64,000 bases of DNA from CAWBCR01 sp963787375 (GTDB lineage Bacteria > Chloroflexota > Anaerolineae > Aggregatilineales > UBA3940). Location of the stretch: the NCBI GenBank assembly GCA_963787375.1, contig CAWBCR010000011.1:62001-126000 (forward strand). The letters run 5' to 3'. Under the pieces are notes generated by a model. That model was given only the letters and a program-made list of their open reading frames with translations, made no database searches and was not told the origin of the DNA. Each line of letters begins with the position of its first letter. The stretch's first letter is position 1. Below are positions 44,391-52,750 of the stretch, piece by piece. A program made the translations under genes and the position numbers.

Positions 44391-45891
44391 TCACTTCTTA
44401 CTGTGTGATTTCTTGCCTTTGATGGACGCCTGCCCGCCGTCGGGCTGGACCATCTCGACGGTCATCAGGTTGGTCGCGCCCGGCATATTGGGCGTGATGC
44501 CTGCCGTCAGCACGACCCGTGCCCCTTCCTTGACCCAGCCCGCCTTAAAGGCCGCGCTGATCCCGCCCTGCAGGACAGCATCGGCGCTGGTGGTGCGCGT
44601 GCCCAGCAGCGGGCAGACTCCCCACGAGAGCATCAACTGGCGCTGCACGATGCGGTTGGGCGTCACGGCGATGAGCCGGGTGTGCGGGCGATACTTGGCG
44701 ATGTTGCGCGCCGTCTTGCCGCTGGCCGTCGAGGCGATGATAGCCGCCACGTTCAGGTCGCATGCCGTCTCACAGGTTGCGTGGCTGACTGCGTCGGTCA
44801 CGTCGCCGGCGCTGCGCGACAGGTGCACAGGCATGCGCCATGGTCCCTGCAGCGACGCCGAACTCGGTTTCCTCGGCGATACGAACCATCGTGCGCACCA
44901 ACTCAAGCGGGTATTTCCCGGTGGCCGTCTCGCCGGACAGCATGATCGCGTCGGTACCGTCGAGGATGGCGTTGGCCACGTCACTGGCCTCGGCGCGGGT
45001 GGGGCGCGGATTGCGGATCATCGAGTTGAGCATCTGGGTGGCTGTGATCACCGGCTTCCCCGCTGCGCTGCACAGCCGGATCAGGCGCTTCTGGACCATC
45101 GGCACTTTCTCCGGCGGGATCTCAATGCCCAGGTCGCCGCGCGCGATCATCACCCCGTCGGCAGCAGCGATGATCTCATCGATGCAGTCCAGCGCCTGCG
45201 GCTTCTCGATCTTGGCGATGACCTGCGCGGCCTGCTCCTCGGCGCAATTGTCGGCGATGTGTTCCTTCAGATGGATCACATCGTCGGCAGCCCGCACGAA
45301 CGACAGCGCGATCCAGTCGACGCCCTGCGAGAGAAGAAAGTCAAGGTCCTCCCAGTCCTTCTCGGTGATGGCCGGCATCGACAGCGGGCTGTCGGGAACG
45401 TTCAGCCCCTTGTGATCCTGGATCACGCCACCGGTCACGACCGTGCAGTGCAGCTCGGTATCCGTCACCTCGTCGACGACGATGCCCATCAGCCCGTCAT
45501 CGATCAGGATACGCTCGCCGACCGTGACATCTTTGGGCAGGCCCTCATACTGGACGGGGATCAGCGCGCTGACCGGCCCCGACAGCGTGCGCTGGCCGGT
45601 GACGTGGCGGGTGGTCAGGGTGATGCGCTCGCCTTCAGCAATCGCAACACCGCCGGGCTCCATCTCGCCGACGCGCAGCTTGGGCCCCTGCAGGTCGGTG
45701 AGGATGGCGACCGGCTTGCCGAGCTCTTCCGAAATGGCCCGAATCCGCGCGATGTTCTCCGCGTGGAACGCGTGATCGCCGTGTGACAGGTTCAGGCGGG
45801 CCACGTCCATGCCGGCCAGCATCAGGCTGCGCAGCATCTCCGGCCCGCGCGAGGCCGGCCCAATCGTGCATACGATCTTGGTTCGGATCAT
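44391..45891 (-). CDS. pyk: Pyruvate kinase, frameshifted
   Basis: The first frame starts MIRTKIVCTIGPASRGPEML and includes ARLNLSHGDH, DLQGPKLR, MIARGDLGIEIPPEKV and the DGTDAIMLSGETATGKYPLE active-site block (core MLSGETATGKYP). The second frame provides the C-terminal regulatory domain, SAGDVTDAVSHATCETA, ASTASGKTARNIAKYRP and LTAGI. The frames join with one base removed near 44825. Full length would be about 500 residues: the C-terminal extension beyond the usual 470 includes a basic tail (KGKKSHSKK). It makes pyruvate and ATP in the last step of glycolysis. Confidence 0.93.
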
Positions 45892-45935
45892 AGAGTCTTC
45901 TCCTGTTCAATCACAGCCGGCAGAGCAAGGGCGCG

Positions 45936-46716
45936 TCATGCGGCGGGCGGGCGGCAGACCTGGAGCGAAAACTGCCCGACGACCGGCACCGGCGTTTCCA
46001 GGTCACCGTACAGGCGCAGCGCGGCCTCACGCACGGCGGCGATGCCTTTTTGCAGCGCAGCCTCCGGCAGCCGCCACGTCCCCGACCACCTGCGTTTCTC
46101 CAGCGACTCTATATACGTTTGTGGCGCTCGATGGATTACATATTCGTAGCTGGCGATGTCACCGACTTGCTGCCAGCCGTGTTGAGGAAGGAACGTGTTG
46201 TATTCGCCGCGCTGAACGCCGACGTTGCGCCATTCCGGCGCAGAGACGGCATCATTGAACGCCTGGCGCAGCTCACTGTAGCCGTTGGCGCTCCAGCCGT
46301 TGAGCAGCACGCCACCGGGCCGCAGCGCGCGGGCCAGCTCGGCCAGGGCGTCGAGGTAATTGGAGATCAGGTGAAAGACGTGAACCGTCACGGCAGCGTC
46401 AAACACGCCTGAGGCAACCGGCAGGTGCGTGGCGTCAGCCTGCGCCAGCATCACCGGCTGACCGGACTGCTTGGCGCGGAGCCGCTCCATCATCCGGCGG
46501 GCGAGGTCGACTCCCACCACCGAGCGTACCCGCTCAGACAGCGGCAGGGCGATGCGACCGGTCCCCACGCCGATCTCGATCACGCGCTGGCTGCGGGTCA
46601 GGCCCCCTGCCCGGCAAACAAGATCGACCACCGCCTGCGCCTCGCCGGGCGGGAAGCCACGTGTCTCGTCATAATAGTCTGCAGCCCGGTTGAAAATGAT
46701 AGACGTCGATTTCCAT
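45936..46716 (-). CDS. Class I SAM-dependent methyltransferase, frameshift just after the start
   Basis: The frame has VIEIGVGTGRIALPLSERV (motif I), VGVDLARRMMERLR, MLAQADATHLPVASGVFDAAVTVHVFH and LARALRPGGVLL, all of the UbiE/Methyltransf_11 type. The open frame extends upstream of GTG 46631 through FNRAADYYDETRGFPPG, an expected N terminus, to TSI. ATG 46716 is one base out of register (ATGGAAATCG); deleting one G gives MKSTSIIFNRAADYY, so an inserted base right after the start codon is likely. Substrate unknown. It is downstream of and parallel to nothing obvious; pyk lies after it in the same direction. Confidence 0.82.
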
Positions 46717-46886
46717 CACACGATCCCTTATCGCACGGCCACGTTGAGCACCCTCATTGTATATCAGCGCGCAGCCGGCTGCGATCAGACGGCGCGTGGC
46801 CTCTCGTAAGCCGGGCAGAATGACGTTACAATGCGGTACAATCCGGGGCGTCGGACCAGCCTAGATGGACAGAGAGCCGCCAGCTT

Positions 46887-47540
46887 ATGCTGCTTGCCAT
46901 CGATACCGCAACGCGAACCGTCAGCCTAGCCCTTCACGACGGCACGGCGATCCTTGCCGAAGAGACGTGGCGCACTGCCGACCATCACACCGTCGAGCTG
47001 ACGCCCGCACTGCAGGGGCTGCTGACGCGGGTGGGCATCGAGCCTGCTGATTTGACGGCGCTGGCCGCCGCGTTGGGGCCGGGCTCGTACACCGGGCTGA
47101 GGATCGGCATGAGCCTGGCTAAAGGGCTGGCGCTGGCGGCGAGCCCGCCGCTGCCGCTGATCGGCATTCCCACGCTGGATGTGGTTGCCGCGGCGCAGCC
47201 GCACGCCGCCGACACGCTGATCGCCGTCACGCAGGCCGGGCGCAGGCAAATCAACACCGGGTTCTATGGGTGGCAGGCCGGCGGCTGGCAGGCCGCCGGG
47301 GACCCGTTCATCACGACCTGGGAGGAGCTCAGCGCGCGCATCGACGGGCCGGCGCAGGTCGCCGGTGAGGTCGACGCCGAGGGGCATGCGATGCTTGCCA
47401 GCAGGTCAGATCGAGTCATAATTGCCAGCGCGGCCCTCGGGCTGCGGCGGGCGAGTTTCATGGCCGAGCTGGCGCTCAGGCGTCTGCAAGCCGGTGCAGC
47501 AGCCGACGCGGCGAGCACAGCGCCCATCTACCTGAGCTAA
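46887..47540 (+). CDS. tsaB: tRNA threonylcarbamoyladenosine biosynthesis protein TsaB
   Basis: The 217-residue protein starts LLAIDTATRTVSLAL and has the family block ALGPGSYTGLRIGMSLAKGLA, with GIPTLDVVA after it. TsaB is the ASKHA-fold dimerisation partner of TsaD in making t6A37 of tRNA. It lacks the metal-binding histidines of TsaD, as expected. Directly after it comes rimI, a pairing seen in many bacteria. The start of this run (tsaB-rimI-isomerase) is preceded by two TACAAT elements at 46827-46832 and 46837-46842. Confidence 0.93.
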   Translation: MLLAIDTATRTVSLALHDGTAILAEETWRTADHHTVELTPALQGLLTRVGIEPADLTALAAALGPGSYTGLRIGMSLAKGLALAASPPLPLIGIPTLDVVAAAQPHAADTLIAVTQAGRRQINTGFYGWQAGGWQAAGDPFITTWEELSARIDGPAQVAGEVDAEGHAMLASRSDRVIIASAALGLRRASFMAELALRRLQAGAAADAASTAPIYLS

Positions 47541-47566
47541 ACGATTAAGCGGAGGATCGTCTCATC

Positions 47567-48187
47567 ATGCCCGATGACCGGCTGCCTGTGATTGTCCGGC
47601 GGATGACGCTCGACGACATCGACGAAGTGACGGTTCTGGACCGGCTCGCCTTCCCGACGCCGTGGCCGGCGCGCACCTACCGCTACGAAATCCTGAACAA
47701 CGACAACTCAACGATGCTGGTGCTGGAGAAGCCCAACGGCGCGGGAGCACGCAATGACGGTAGCCTCGCCGGCTGGGTCAGGCGGGTGGTGGGCCAGCCA
47801 CAGGCCTCGCCCACGCCGGAGATGTCGCTGTATGCCTACTCCGGCTTCTGGCACATCGCCGACGAAGCGCACGTCAGCACGATCGCCGTCCACCCCGACT
47901 GGCGCGGGCACAGGATGGGTGAGCTGTTGATCTGGACAATGGCACATGAAGCGATCCGCCGCAACGCGACGATGGTGACGCTGGAAGTGCGGGTCACCAA
48001 CACCATCGCGCAGAATCTGTATCGCAAGTACGGCTTCGTGATCAGCGGGCGGCGCAAAGGCTACTACCGCGACAACGGCGAGGACGCCTACATGATGACG
48101 GTCACGCCGCTGGACGATGCTTACCGCGCGCAACTCAAGACTTTTGGCCAGGAGCTGGCCAAGCACATGCGCGTCATTTCAGCCTGA
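47567..48187 (+). CDS. rimI: Ribosomal protein S18-type alanine acetyltransferase RimI family
   Basis: A 206-residue GNAT protein with HVSTIAVHPDWRGHRMGELLI (acetyl-CoA loop RGHRMG), TLEVRVTNTIAQNLYRKYGFV and RRKGYYRDNGEDAYMM, the C-terminal Tyr-rich motif of RimI. RimI acetylates the N terminus of ribosomal protein S18. The 50-residue insert around 60-90 (GAGARNDGSLAGWVRRVVGQ) is longer than in E. coli RimI. Position directly after tsaB supports the call. Confidence 0.88.
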   Translation: MPDDRLPVIVRRMTLDDIDEVTVLDRLAFPTPWPARTYRYEILNNDNSTMLVLEKPNGAGARNDGSLAGWVRRVVGQPQASPTPEMSLYAYSGFWHIADEAHVSTIAVHPDWRGHRMGELLIWTMAHEAIRRNATMVTLEVRVTNTIAQNLYRKYGFVISGRRKGYYRDNGEDAYMMTVTPLDDAYRAQLKTFGQELAKHMRVISA

Positions 48188-48221
48188 TTGTCTATAAGCC
48201 CAACAGCGTGGAGAAGCGATC

Positions 48222-49289
48222 ATGAACCTCGACAACCTGGAGTCCTTCCGGCAGATCGACCCTGGCGACATGCTGAGCCACATCGACGCGCTGCCGATGC
48301 AGCTTGAAGACGCGTGGGCCCACGCCCATACGCTCGACCTGCCAGCGAACCTTGCCGACGTGCGACAGGTCGTGATCTGCGGCATGGGCGGGTCGGCCAT
48401 CAGCGGCGACCTCGTCGCTGCACTGGTGGAGGGCACCTGCCCGCTGCCGGTAACGGTCAACCGGGGCTATATGCTCCCGGCGTGGTTGCAGGGGCCCGAC
48501 ACGCTGATCGTGCCGATCAGCTTTTCAGGCGGCACTGAGGAGACGCTGTTCACCACGCGGCAGGCATTTGAGCGCGGCGCGAAGGTGCTGGCAATCACGA
48601 CCGGCGGCGCGCTGGGCGCGCTGGTCAGCGAAAGCAGCGGCAGCGCCTGGACCTTCGACTACACGTCACAGCCGCGCGCAGCGCTTGGCTGGCTGTACGG
48701 CATGCTGCTGGGCCTGTTCTCGCGGCTGGGGCTCGCTGAAAACCTGGATGGCGACGTGCAGGAAGCAGTCGCCGTGCTGCGCGAAGGCCGCGCGGCGCTG
48801 GGCGCGGATGTTCTGGCGGCGCACAACCCGGCCAAGCGCACCGCCGGGCAGACCGTCGGGCGCATCCCGATCTTCTGGGGCGCAGGGCTGCTGGCCCCGG
48901 TCGCGCGGCGCTGGAAGACACAGTTCAACGAGAACGCCAAGACCGCCGCTTATTACGAGGAGCTGCCTGAGTTGAACCACAACGCGGTGGTCGGGCTGGA
49001 TTTCCCCGAAGCGCTGATGACCAAGATATGTGTCATCGAGCTGATCTCGAAGAAATACGACCACCCACGCGTGGGGGTCCGGCACAAGGCCAGCTACAAG
49101 CTGCTGCTGCAGGCGGGCATCATGGCCGACAAGGTCAGCGAGAAGGGCGAAAGCCGCCTGGCGCAGCAGATGTCGATGATCCAGTTTGGTGACTATATGA
49201 GCTACTACGTCGCGATGGCTAACCGGGTCGACCCCACGCCGGTCGACAACATCCGGCAGCTCAAAGAGCAGCTTGCGCAGGCCGGGTAG
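48222..49289 (+). CDS. Bifunctional phosphoglucose/phosphomannose isomerase (SIS domain)
   Basis: The 355-residue protein has an SIS domain with VVICGMGGSAISGDLVAAL near residue 48 and PISFSGGTEETL near 100, and the C-terminal ELNHNAVVGLDF with LISKKYDHPRVGVRH, as in archaeal and bacterial bifunctional PGI/PMI. It interconverts glucose 6-phosphate, fructose 6-phosphate and mannose 6-phosphate. It overlaps no neighbour; the methyltransferase begins 8 bases after its stop and the two are likely cotranscribed with tsaB and rimI. Confidence 0.9.
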   Translation: MNLDNLESFRQIDPGDMLSHIDALPMQLEDAWAHAHTLDLPANLADVRQVVICGMGGSAISGDLVAALVEGTCPLPVTVNRGYMLPAWLQGPDTLIVPISFSGGTEETLFTTRQAFERGAKVLAITTGGALGALVSESSGSAWTFDYTSQPRAALGWLYGMLLGLFSRLGLAENLDGDVQEAVAVLREGRAALGADVLAAHNPAKRTAGQTVGRIPIFWGAGLLAPVARRWKTQFNENAKTAAYYEELPELNHNAVVGLDFPEALMTKICVIELISKKYDHPRVGVRHKASYKLLLQAGIMADKVSEKGESRLAQQMSMIQFGDYMSYYVAMANRVDPTPVDNIRQLKEQLAQAG

Positions 49290-49296
49290 CCGCGTG

Positions 49297-50028
49297 ATGG
49301 ACAGCATCGAGCAGAAACACGCCGAGCGCGGCGCGCCAAGCTACGTGTGGCGGGCCGGGCAGGATCGCCGCCTGGAGATGATCCGCCACTGGGCGCACAC
49401 CCATGGAACCGCCATCCTGGTCGATGGCTGCGGGCTGGGCGCGTACGCCGTCCACCTGCTGGAGGACAGCCCGCACGTGGTCGGCTTCGACATTGAGCAC
49501 GACCGCGCCGCCATCGCGCACCAGAAGGTTCCTAACATCCATGTCGGCGCGTCGGAACACAAGCCCTACCCCGCTGACAGCTTCGACGTGATCCTGTCGC
49601 ACGAAGTGCTGGAGCACGTGCAGGGCGACCGCGCTGCCGTCGCGGAGATGGCGCGCGTGCTGCGTCCCGGCGGGCGGGCGGTGATCTTCTGCCCAAACCG
49701 CTGGTATCCCTTCGAGACACACGGGCATTACTGGCGGGGGCGCTATCACTTTGGCAACACGCCGTTTATCAACTATCTGCCCGACGCGCTGCGCAACCGG
49801 CTCGCGCCGCACGTGCGCGCCTACCGCAAGCGCGACCTGCTGCAACTGATCGACGGGCTGCCGCTGCGGGTGGTGATGCACACACGCATCTTCGGCGCAT
49901 ACGACAACATCATCGCCCGGCGTCCGCGCCTGGGACGGGCGCTGCGCGGCGCGCTGCATGCCGCCGAGCGCACGCCGCTGCGGCTGTTCGGGCTGTCTCA
50001 CCTGCTGGTTCTGGAGAAAACATCATAG
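49297..50028 (+). CDS. SAM-dependent methyltransferase
   Basis: From ATG 49297 (about 243 aa) the protein has VDGCGLGAYAVHLL (motif I), VVGFDIEHDRAAIAHQK, PYPADSFDVILSHEVLEHVQGDRAAVAEMARVLRPGGRAVIF (core LSHEVLEHV) and a C-terminal segment with FGNTPFINYLPD. This is the Methyltransf_11 arrangement; substrates are unknown, possibly a lipid or polyketide-like acceptor. In-frame GTG 49294 and TTG 49273 are alternative starts; the latter lies inside the isomerase gene. It ends immediately before the IMPase. Confidence 0.87.
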   Translation: MDSIEQKHAERGAPSYVWRAGQDRRLEMIRHWAHTHGTAILVDGCGLGAYAVHLLEDSPHVVGFDIEHDRAAIAHQKVPNIHVGASEHKPYPADSFDVILSHEVLEHVQGDRAAVAEMARVLRPGGRAVIFCPNRWYPFETHGHYWRGRYHFGNTPFINYLPDALRNRLAPHVRAYRKRDLLQLIDGLPLRVVMHTRIFGAYDNIIARRPRLGRALRGALHAAERTPLRLFGLSHLLVLEKTS

Positions 50029-50030
50029 CG

Positions 50031-50840
50031 ACCACACCTCCCCTCGATACCCTGCTGCAGACGGCCCACGCCGCTGCGCTCAAAGCCGGGCAGGTCATCC
50101 GGCGCGATTACGGGCAGCCGCACAACGTCCGCGAAAAGAAAGACCCGCGCGACCTCGTCACCGAGACAGACCAGGCGGCGCAGGACGCTGCGTTGAGCGT
50201 GATCCGCGAGCGGCACCCCGACCACGCCATCCTGGCCGAGGAATTGCCCGGCGCTCAGCCCGACGCGCAGGGCGTGTGGCCCATCCCGGCGGGCATGTTG
50301 TGGATGGTCGACCCGCTGGACGGCACGACCAACTACACGACCGGGCTGCCACTGTCGTGCGTGTCGGTCGGTGTGGCGCGCGACGGCCAGCCGCTCGCCG
50401 GCGCGATCTACGACCCCTACCGCGACGAGCTGTTTCTGGGCGTGCGTGGCCAGGGCGCGACGCTCAACGGGCGTCCGCTGCCACCCATCGTGCAGAAGGA
50501 CCTGGCGCACGCCGTCGTCGGCCTCGACTGGATGCACGAACCACGGACGCGGCAGACGGTGGTCGGCTACGTTACGGTGCTGGCCACAAACTGCCTCAGC
50601 CTGCGCGCGCTGGGCTCGGCGGCGCTGGCGCTGGCTTACGTCGCCGCCGGACGCCTGCAGCTTTATCTGAACCTCGGCCTGCAGCCGTGGGACGTGGCAG
50701 CGGCAGCGGTGCTGCTGGGCGAGTGCGGTGCTTCGCTGAGCCACGTCGACGGCACCGCGTGGCATCTTGGCGAGCCGGGCGTCATCGCCGGGCACAGCGC
50801 GCTGCTCAACTCAGCGGTGGACCTCCTGAGGCAAGCCTGA
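50031..50840 (+). CDS. Inositol monophosphatase family protein, start codon unclear
   Basis: The metal site is complete: ILAEELPG (Glu), WMVDPLDGTTNYTTGLP (both Asp) and a late PWDVAAAAVLLGECG. The family also needs the N-terminal helices, which are present in the same frame upstream (LDTLLQTAHAAALKAGQVI and DLVTETDQAA), but there is no ATG, GTG or TTG before 50193 in that frame. The coding region must start near the methyltransferase stop at 50026-50028, where a lost base is likely; I give the open-frame limit. It hydrolyses inositol or related sugar monophosphates and could complete the inositol route with Ino1. Confidence 0.8.
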   Translation, partial: TTPPLDTLLQTAHAAALKAGQVIRRDYGQPHNVREKKDPRDLVTETDQAAQDAALSVIRERHPDHAILAEELPGAQPDAQGVWPIPAGMLWMVDPLDGTTNYTTGLPLSCVSVGVARDGQPLAGAIYDPYRDELFLGVRGQGATLNGRPLPPIVQKDLAHAVVGLDWMHEPRTRQTVVGYVTVLATNCLSLRALGSAALALAYVAAGRLQLYLNLGLQPWDVAAAAVLLGECGASLSHVDGTAWHLGEPGVIAGHSALLNSAVDLLRQA

Positions 50841-50936
50841 TCCTCGGCGCGCCCTGTGTGACTTGTGGACGCCGGGGCGTGGTAGTACACTTGTGCTACT
50901 CGCCTGTCTGGCGGCGATATGTGGCTGCAACGACCC

Positions 50937-50954
50937 GGCGGGCGTTAGCCCGCC
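50937..50954. terminator. Hairpin after the IMPase gene
   Basis: GGCGGGC-GTTA-GCCCGCC is a compact, perfect stem-loop. It is followed by TTGACA (50955-50960) and TAGAAA (50979-50984) 18 bases apart, a possible promoter for the next gene. Confidence 0.5.
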
Positions 50955-50988
50955 TTGACATCTACCGGCCCATCGATGTAGAAAAGTA

Positions 50989-51465
50989 ATGTTTCTTATT
51001 GAACGGGGACAATGGAAAGGTGATGCAACAGTGGACACCCGAACCCGGCAGGTTGTTGAGCAGATCACCGGCGACAGCAGCCTGACAGACGACGTCAACG
51101 ACAGCGAAGGGATACGCCTCCTCAACTGGGGAACGGCGCATGCCCGCCGGCTGGTCATGTACACGTTCGAGATGGACGACTACGCAGCAGAAGAGTATCT
51201 CGAAGCTCAGATACCCAACCTGCGGCGCGTGATCCGGCGGACCAACAAGCTGGTCGCAGCGGCATCTGCTGCGACGGTCGAGGAGATCGCCACGCGGCTG
51301 CAGGCACTACTGGAAGCGGCACAGCAAGTCCCAGTCATCACACCGCAGCCGCCCGACGACTTCCAGGCGGCGGCGCAGACCCTGCAATCGCTGCCGCCCG
51401 ATGCTGTGCTAACAGAGCTACTGGCTTATCTGTCACTGGAGAGTGCAACCGATGATACGCAATAA
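50989..51465 (+). CDS. Hypothetical protein, small, helical
   Basis: A 158-residue protein with no signal or membrane segment and a helical pattern: DEGIRLLNWGTAHARRLVMYT in form (core NWGTAHARRLVM), LEAQIPNLRRVIRRTNKLVA, EEIATRLQALLEAAQQV and LLAYLSLES. The middle helix bears clustered arginines. I do not recognise it. The ATG 50989 start lacks a ribosome-binding site; GTG 51031, after GGAAAGG, is an equally good start. Its end overlaps the PLD lipoprotein start, which suggests translational coupling and a shared job. Confidence 0.55.
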   Translation: MFLIERGQWKGDATVDTRTRQVVEQITGDSSLTDDVNDSEGIRLLNWGTAHARRLVMYTFEMDDYAAEEYLEAQIPNLRRVIRRTNKLVAAASAATVEEIATRLQALLEAAQQVPVITPQPPDDFQAAAQTLQSLPPDAVLTELLAYLSLESATDDTQ

Positions 51466-52690
51466 ACGTTTGCTCGCACTGGCCGGACTACTTGCGCTGA
51501 CCCTTGCGCTGGCTGGCTGCGTTGGGCCCAGCCAGGGCGGCGATCTGATCAACAACGTCGTGGCAACGATCAACGCCGCGTCGACACAGGCTGTCGCTAC
51601 GATGACTGCCCAGGTTCCAGCCACTATCCCGTCGGCGGCGACGGCTGTGCCTGGCGGTGTCGCGACCGCCCAGCCGGCTACCCCCGCTCAGGGACAGGTC
51701 GACCAATCCGGCGACCTGTGGGCCGTTTACTTCACCGATCCGAAGATCCCGTTTGACGAAGTGACCACCGGGGGTGTCGATGACTCCATCGTGTGGCTAA
51801 TCGACCACACTCAGAACACCATCGACGCGGCCATGTTCGAGTTCAACCTGGAGGACGTGGCGCAGGCACTGATCGCGGCGCACAACCGGGGCGTGCAGGT
51901 GCGCATGGTGTACGACAACGAGCACACCGCCGACGACCCGCAGATGCAGGAGTTGATCGACGCCGGCATCCCGGCCACACCCGACGAGCGCAGCGCCTTC
52001 ATGCACAACAAGTTCATCGTGTTCGACCACAACATCGTGTGGACCGGCTCGCTGAACTTCACGGTGGGCGGCGTGTACCGCAACAACAACAACGCCATCG
52101 CCATCATCTCGCCGGAGCTGGCCGACAACTACACTAACGAGTTCGAGAAAATGTTCAACGGCACATTCGGCCCATCGAAGACCTCTGATACGCCGCACCC
52201 CGGCGTGCAGGTCGGCGACATGTGGGTCGAGAATTACTTTGCGCCGGAAGACGACGTGATAACGCAGGTCATCAGCGTGGTATCGGAGGCGCAGCAGTCG
52301 ATCCATTTCATGAGCTTCTCCTTCACCGTAGACCCGCTGGGCCAGGCGATGATAGATCGCGCGGCGGCAGGGGTCGACCTGCGCGGCATCTTCGAGTCGA
52401 CGGGGGCCAACACCCAGTATTCAGAGTGCCCACCGCTGCTCAACGCGGGTTACGACGTGCGGCTCGACAACAACCCGGCGACTTTCCACCACAAGGTGAT
52501 CATCATCGACGGGCAAATTGTCGTGACGGGGTCGTTCAACTTCAGCCAGAATGCCACGACCTCTAACGACGAGAACCTGCTGATCATCCATAACCCGGCC
52601 ATCGCGGCGCTCTATGAGAACGAGTTCAACAAGTGGTACGCACAGGCCAACCTGCCCGCGGGCGGTGAATGCCTGGCAGCGGGCCATTAA
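51452..52690 (+). CDS. Phospholipase D-superfamily (HKD) lipoprotein
   Basis: From ATG 51452 (412 aa) the protein has a lipoprotein signal, RNKRLLALAGLLALTL, with lipobox LAGC, then an Ala/Thr/Val-rich linker and two PLD repeats: HNKFIVFD at nt 52004-52027, followed by GSLNFTVGG, and HHKVIIID near nt 52487, followed by GSFNFSQN. Both HxKxxxxD motifs are complete, so the enzyme should be active. It is probably anchored outside the membrane and might act on phospholipids or on DNA. The first gene of the pair overlaps it and a large HerA-like ATPase follows 60 bases downstream. Confidence 0.9.
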   Translation: MIRNKRLLALAGLLALTLALAGCVGPSQGGDLINNVVATINAASTQAVATMTAQVPATIPSAATAVPGGVATAQPATPAQGQVDQSGDLWAVYFTDPKIPFDEVTTGGVDDSIVWLIDHTQNTIDAAMFEFNLEDVAQALIAAHNRGVQVRMVYDNEHTADDPQMQELIDAGIPATPDERSAFMHNKFIVFDHNIVWTGSLNFTVGGVYRNNNNAIAIISPELADNYTNEFEKMFNGTFGPSKTSDTPHPGVQVGDMWVENYFAPEDDVITQVISVVSEAQQSIHFMSFSFTVDPLGQAMIDRAAAGVDLRGIFESTGANTQYSECPPLLNAGYDVRLDNNPATFHHKVIIIDGQIVVTGSFNFSQNATTSNDENLLIIHNPAIAALYENEFNKWYAQANLPAGGECLAAGH

Positions 52691-52750
52691 CAGCAAGAAC
52701 GGTTGAGCGGCGAGATGTCATAGTAAAAGCGTGCAAGGAGGAGGTGCAGG

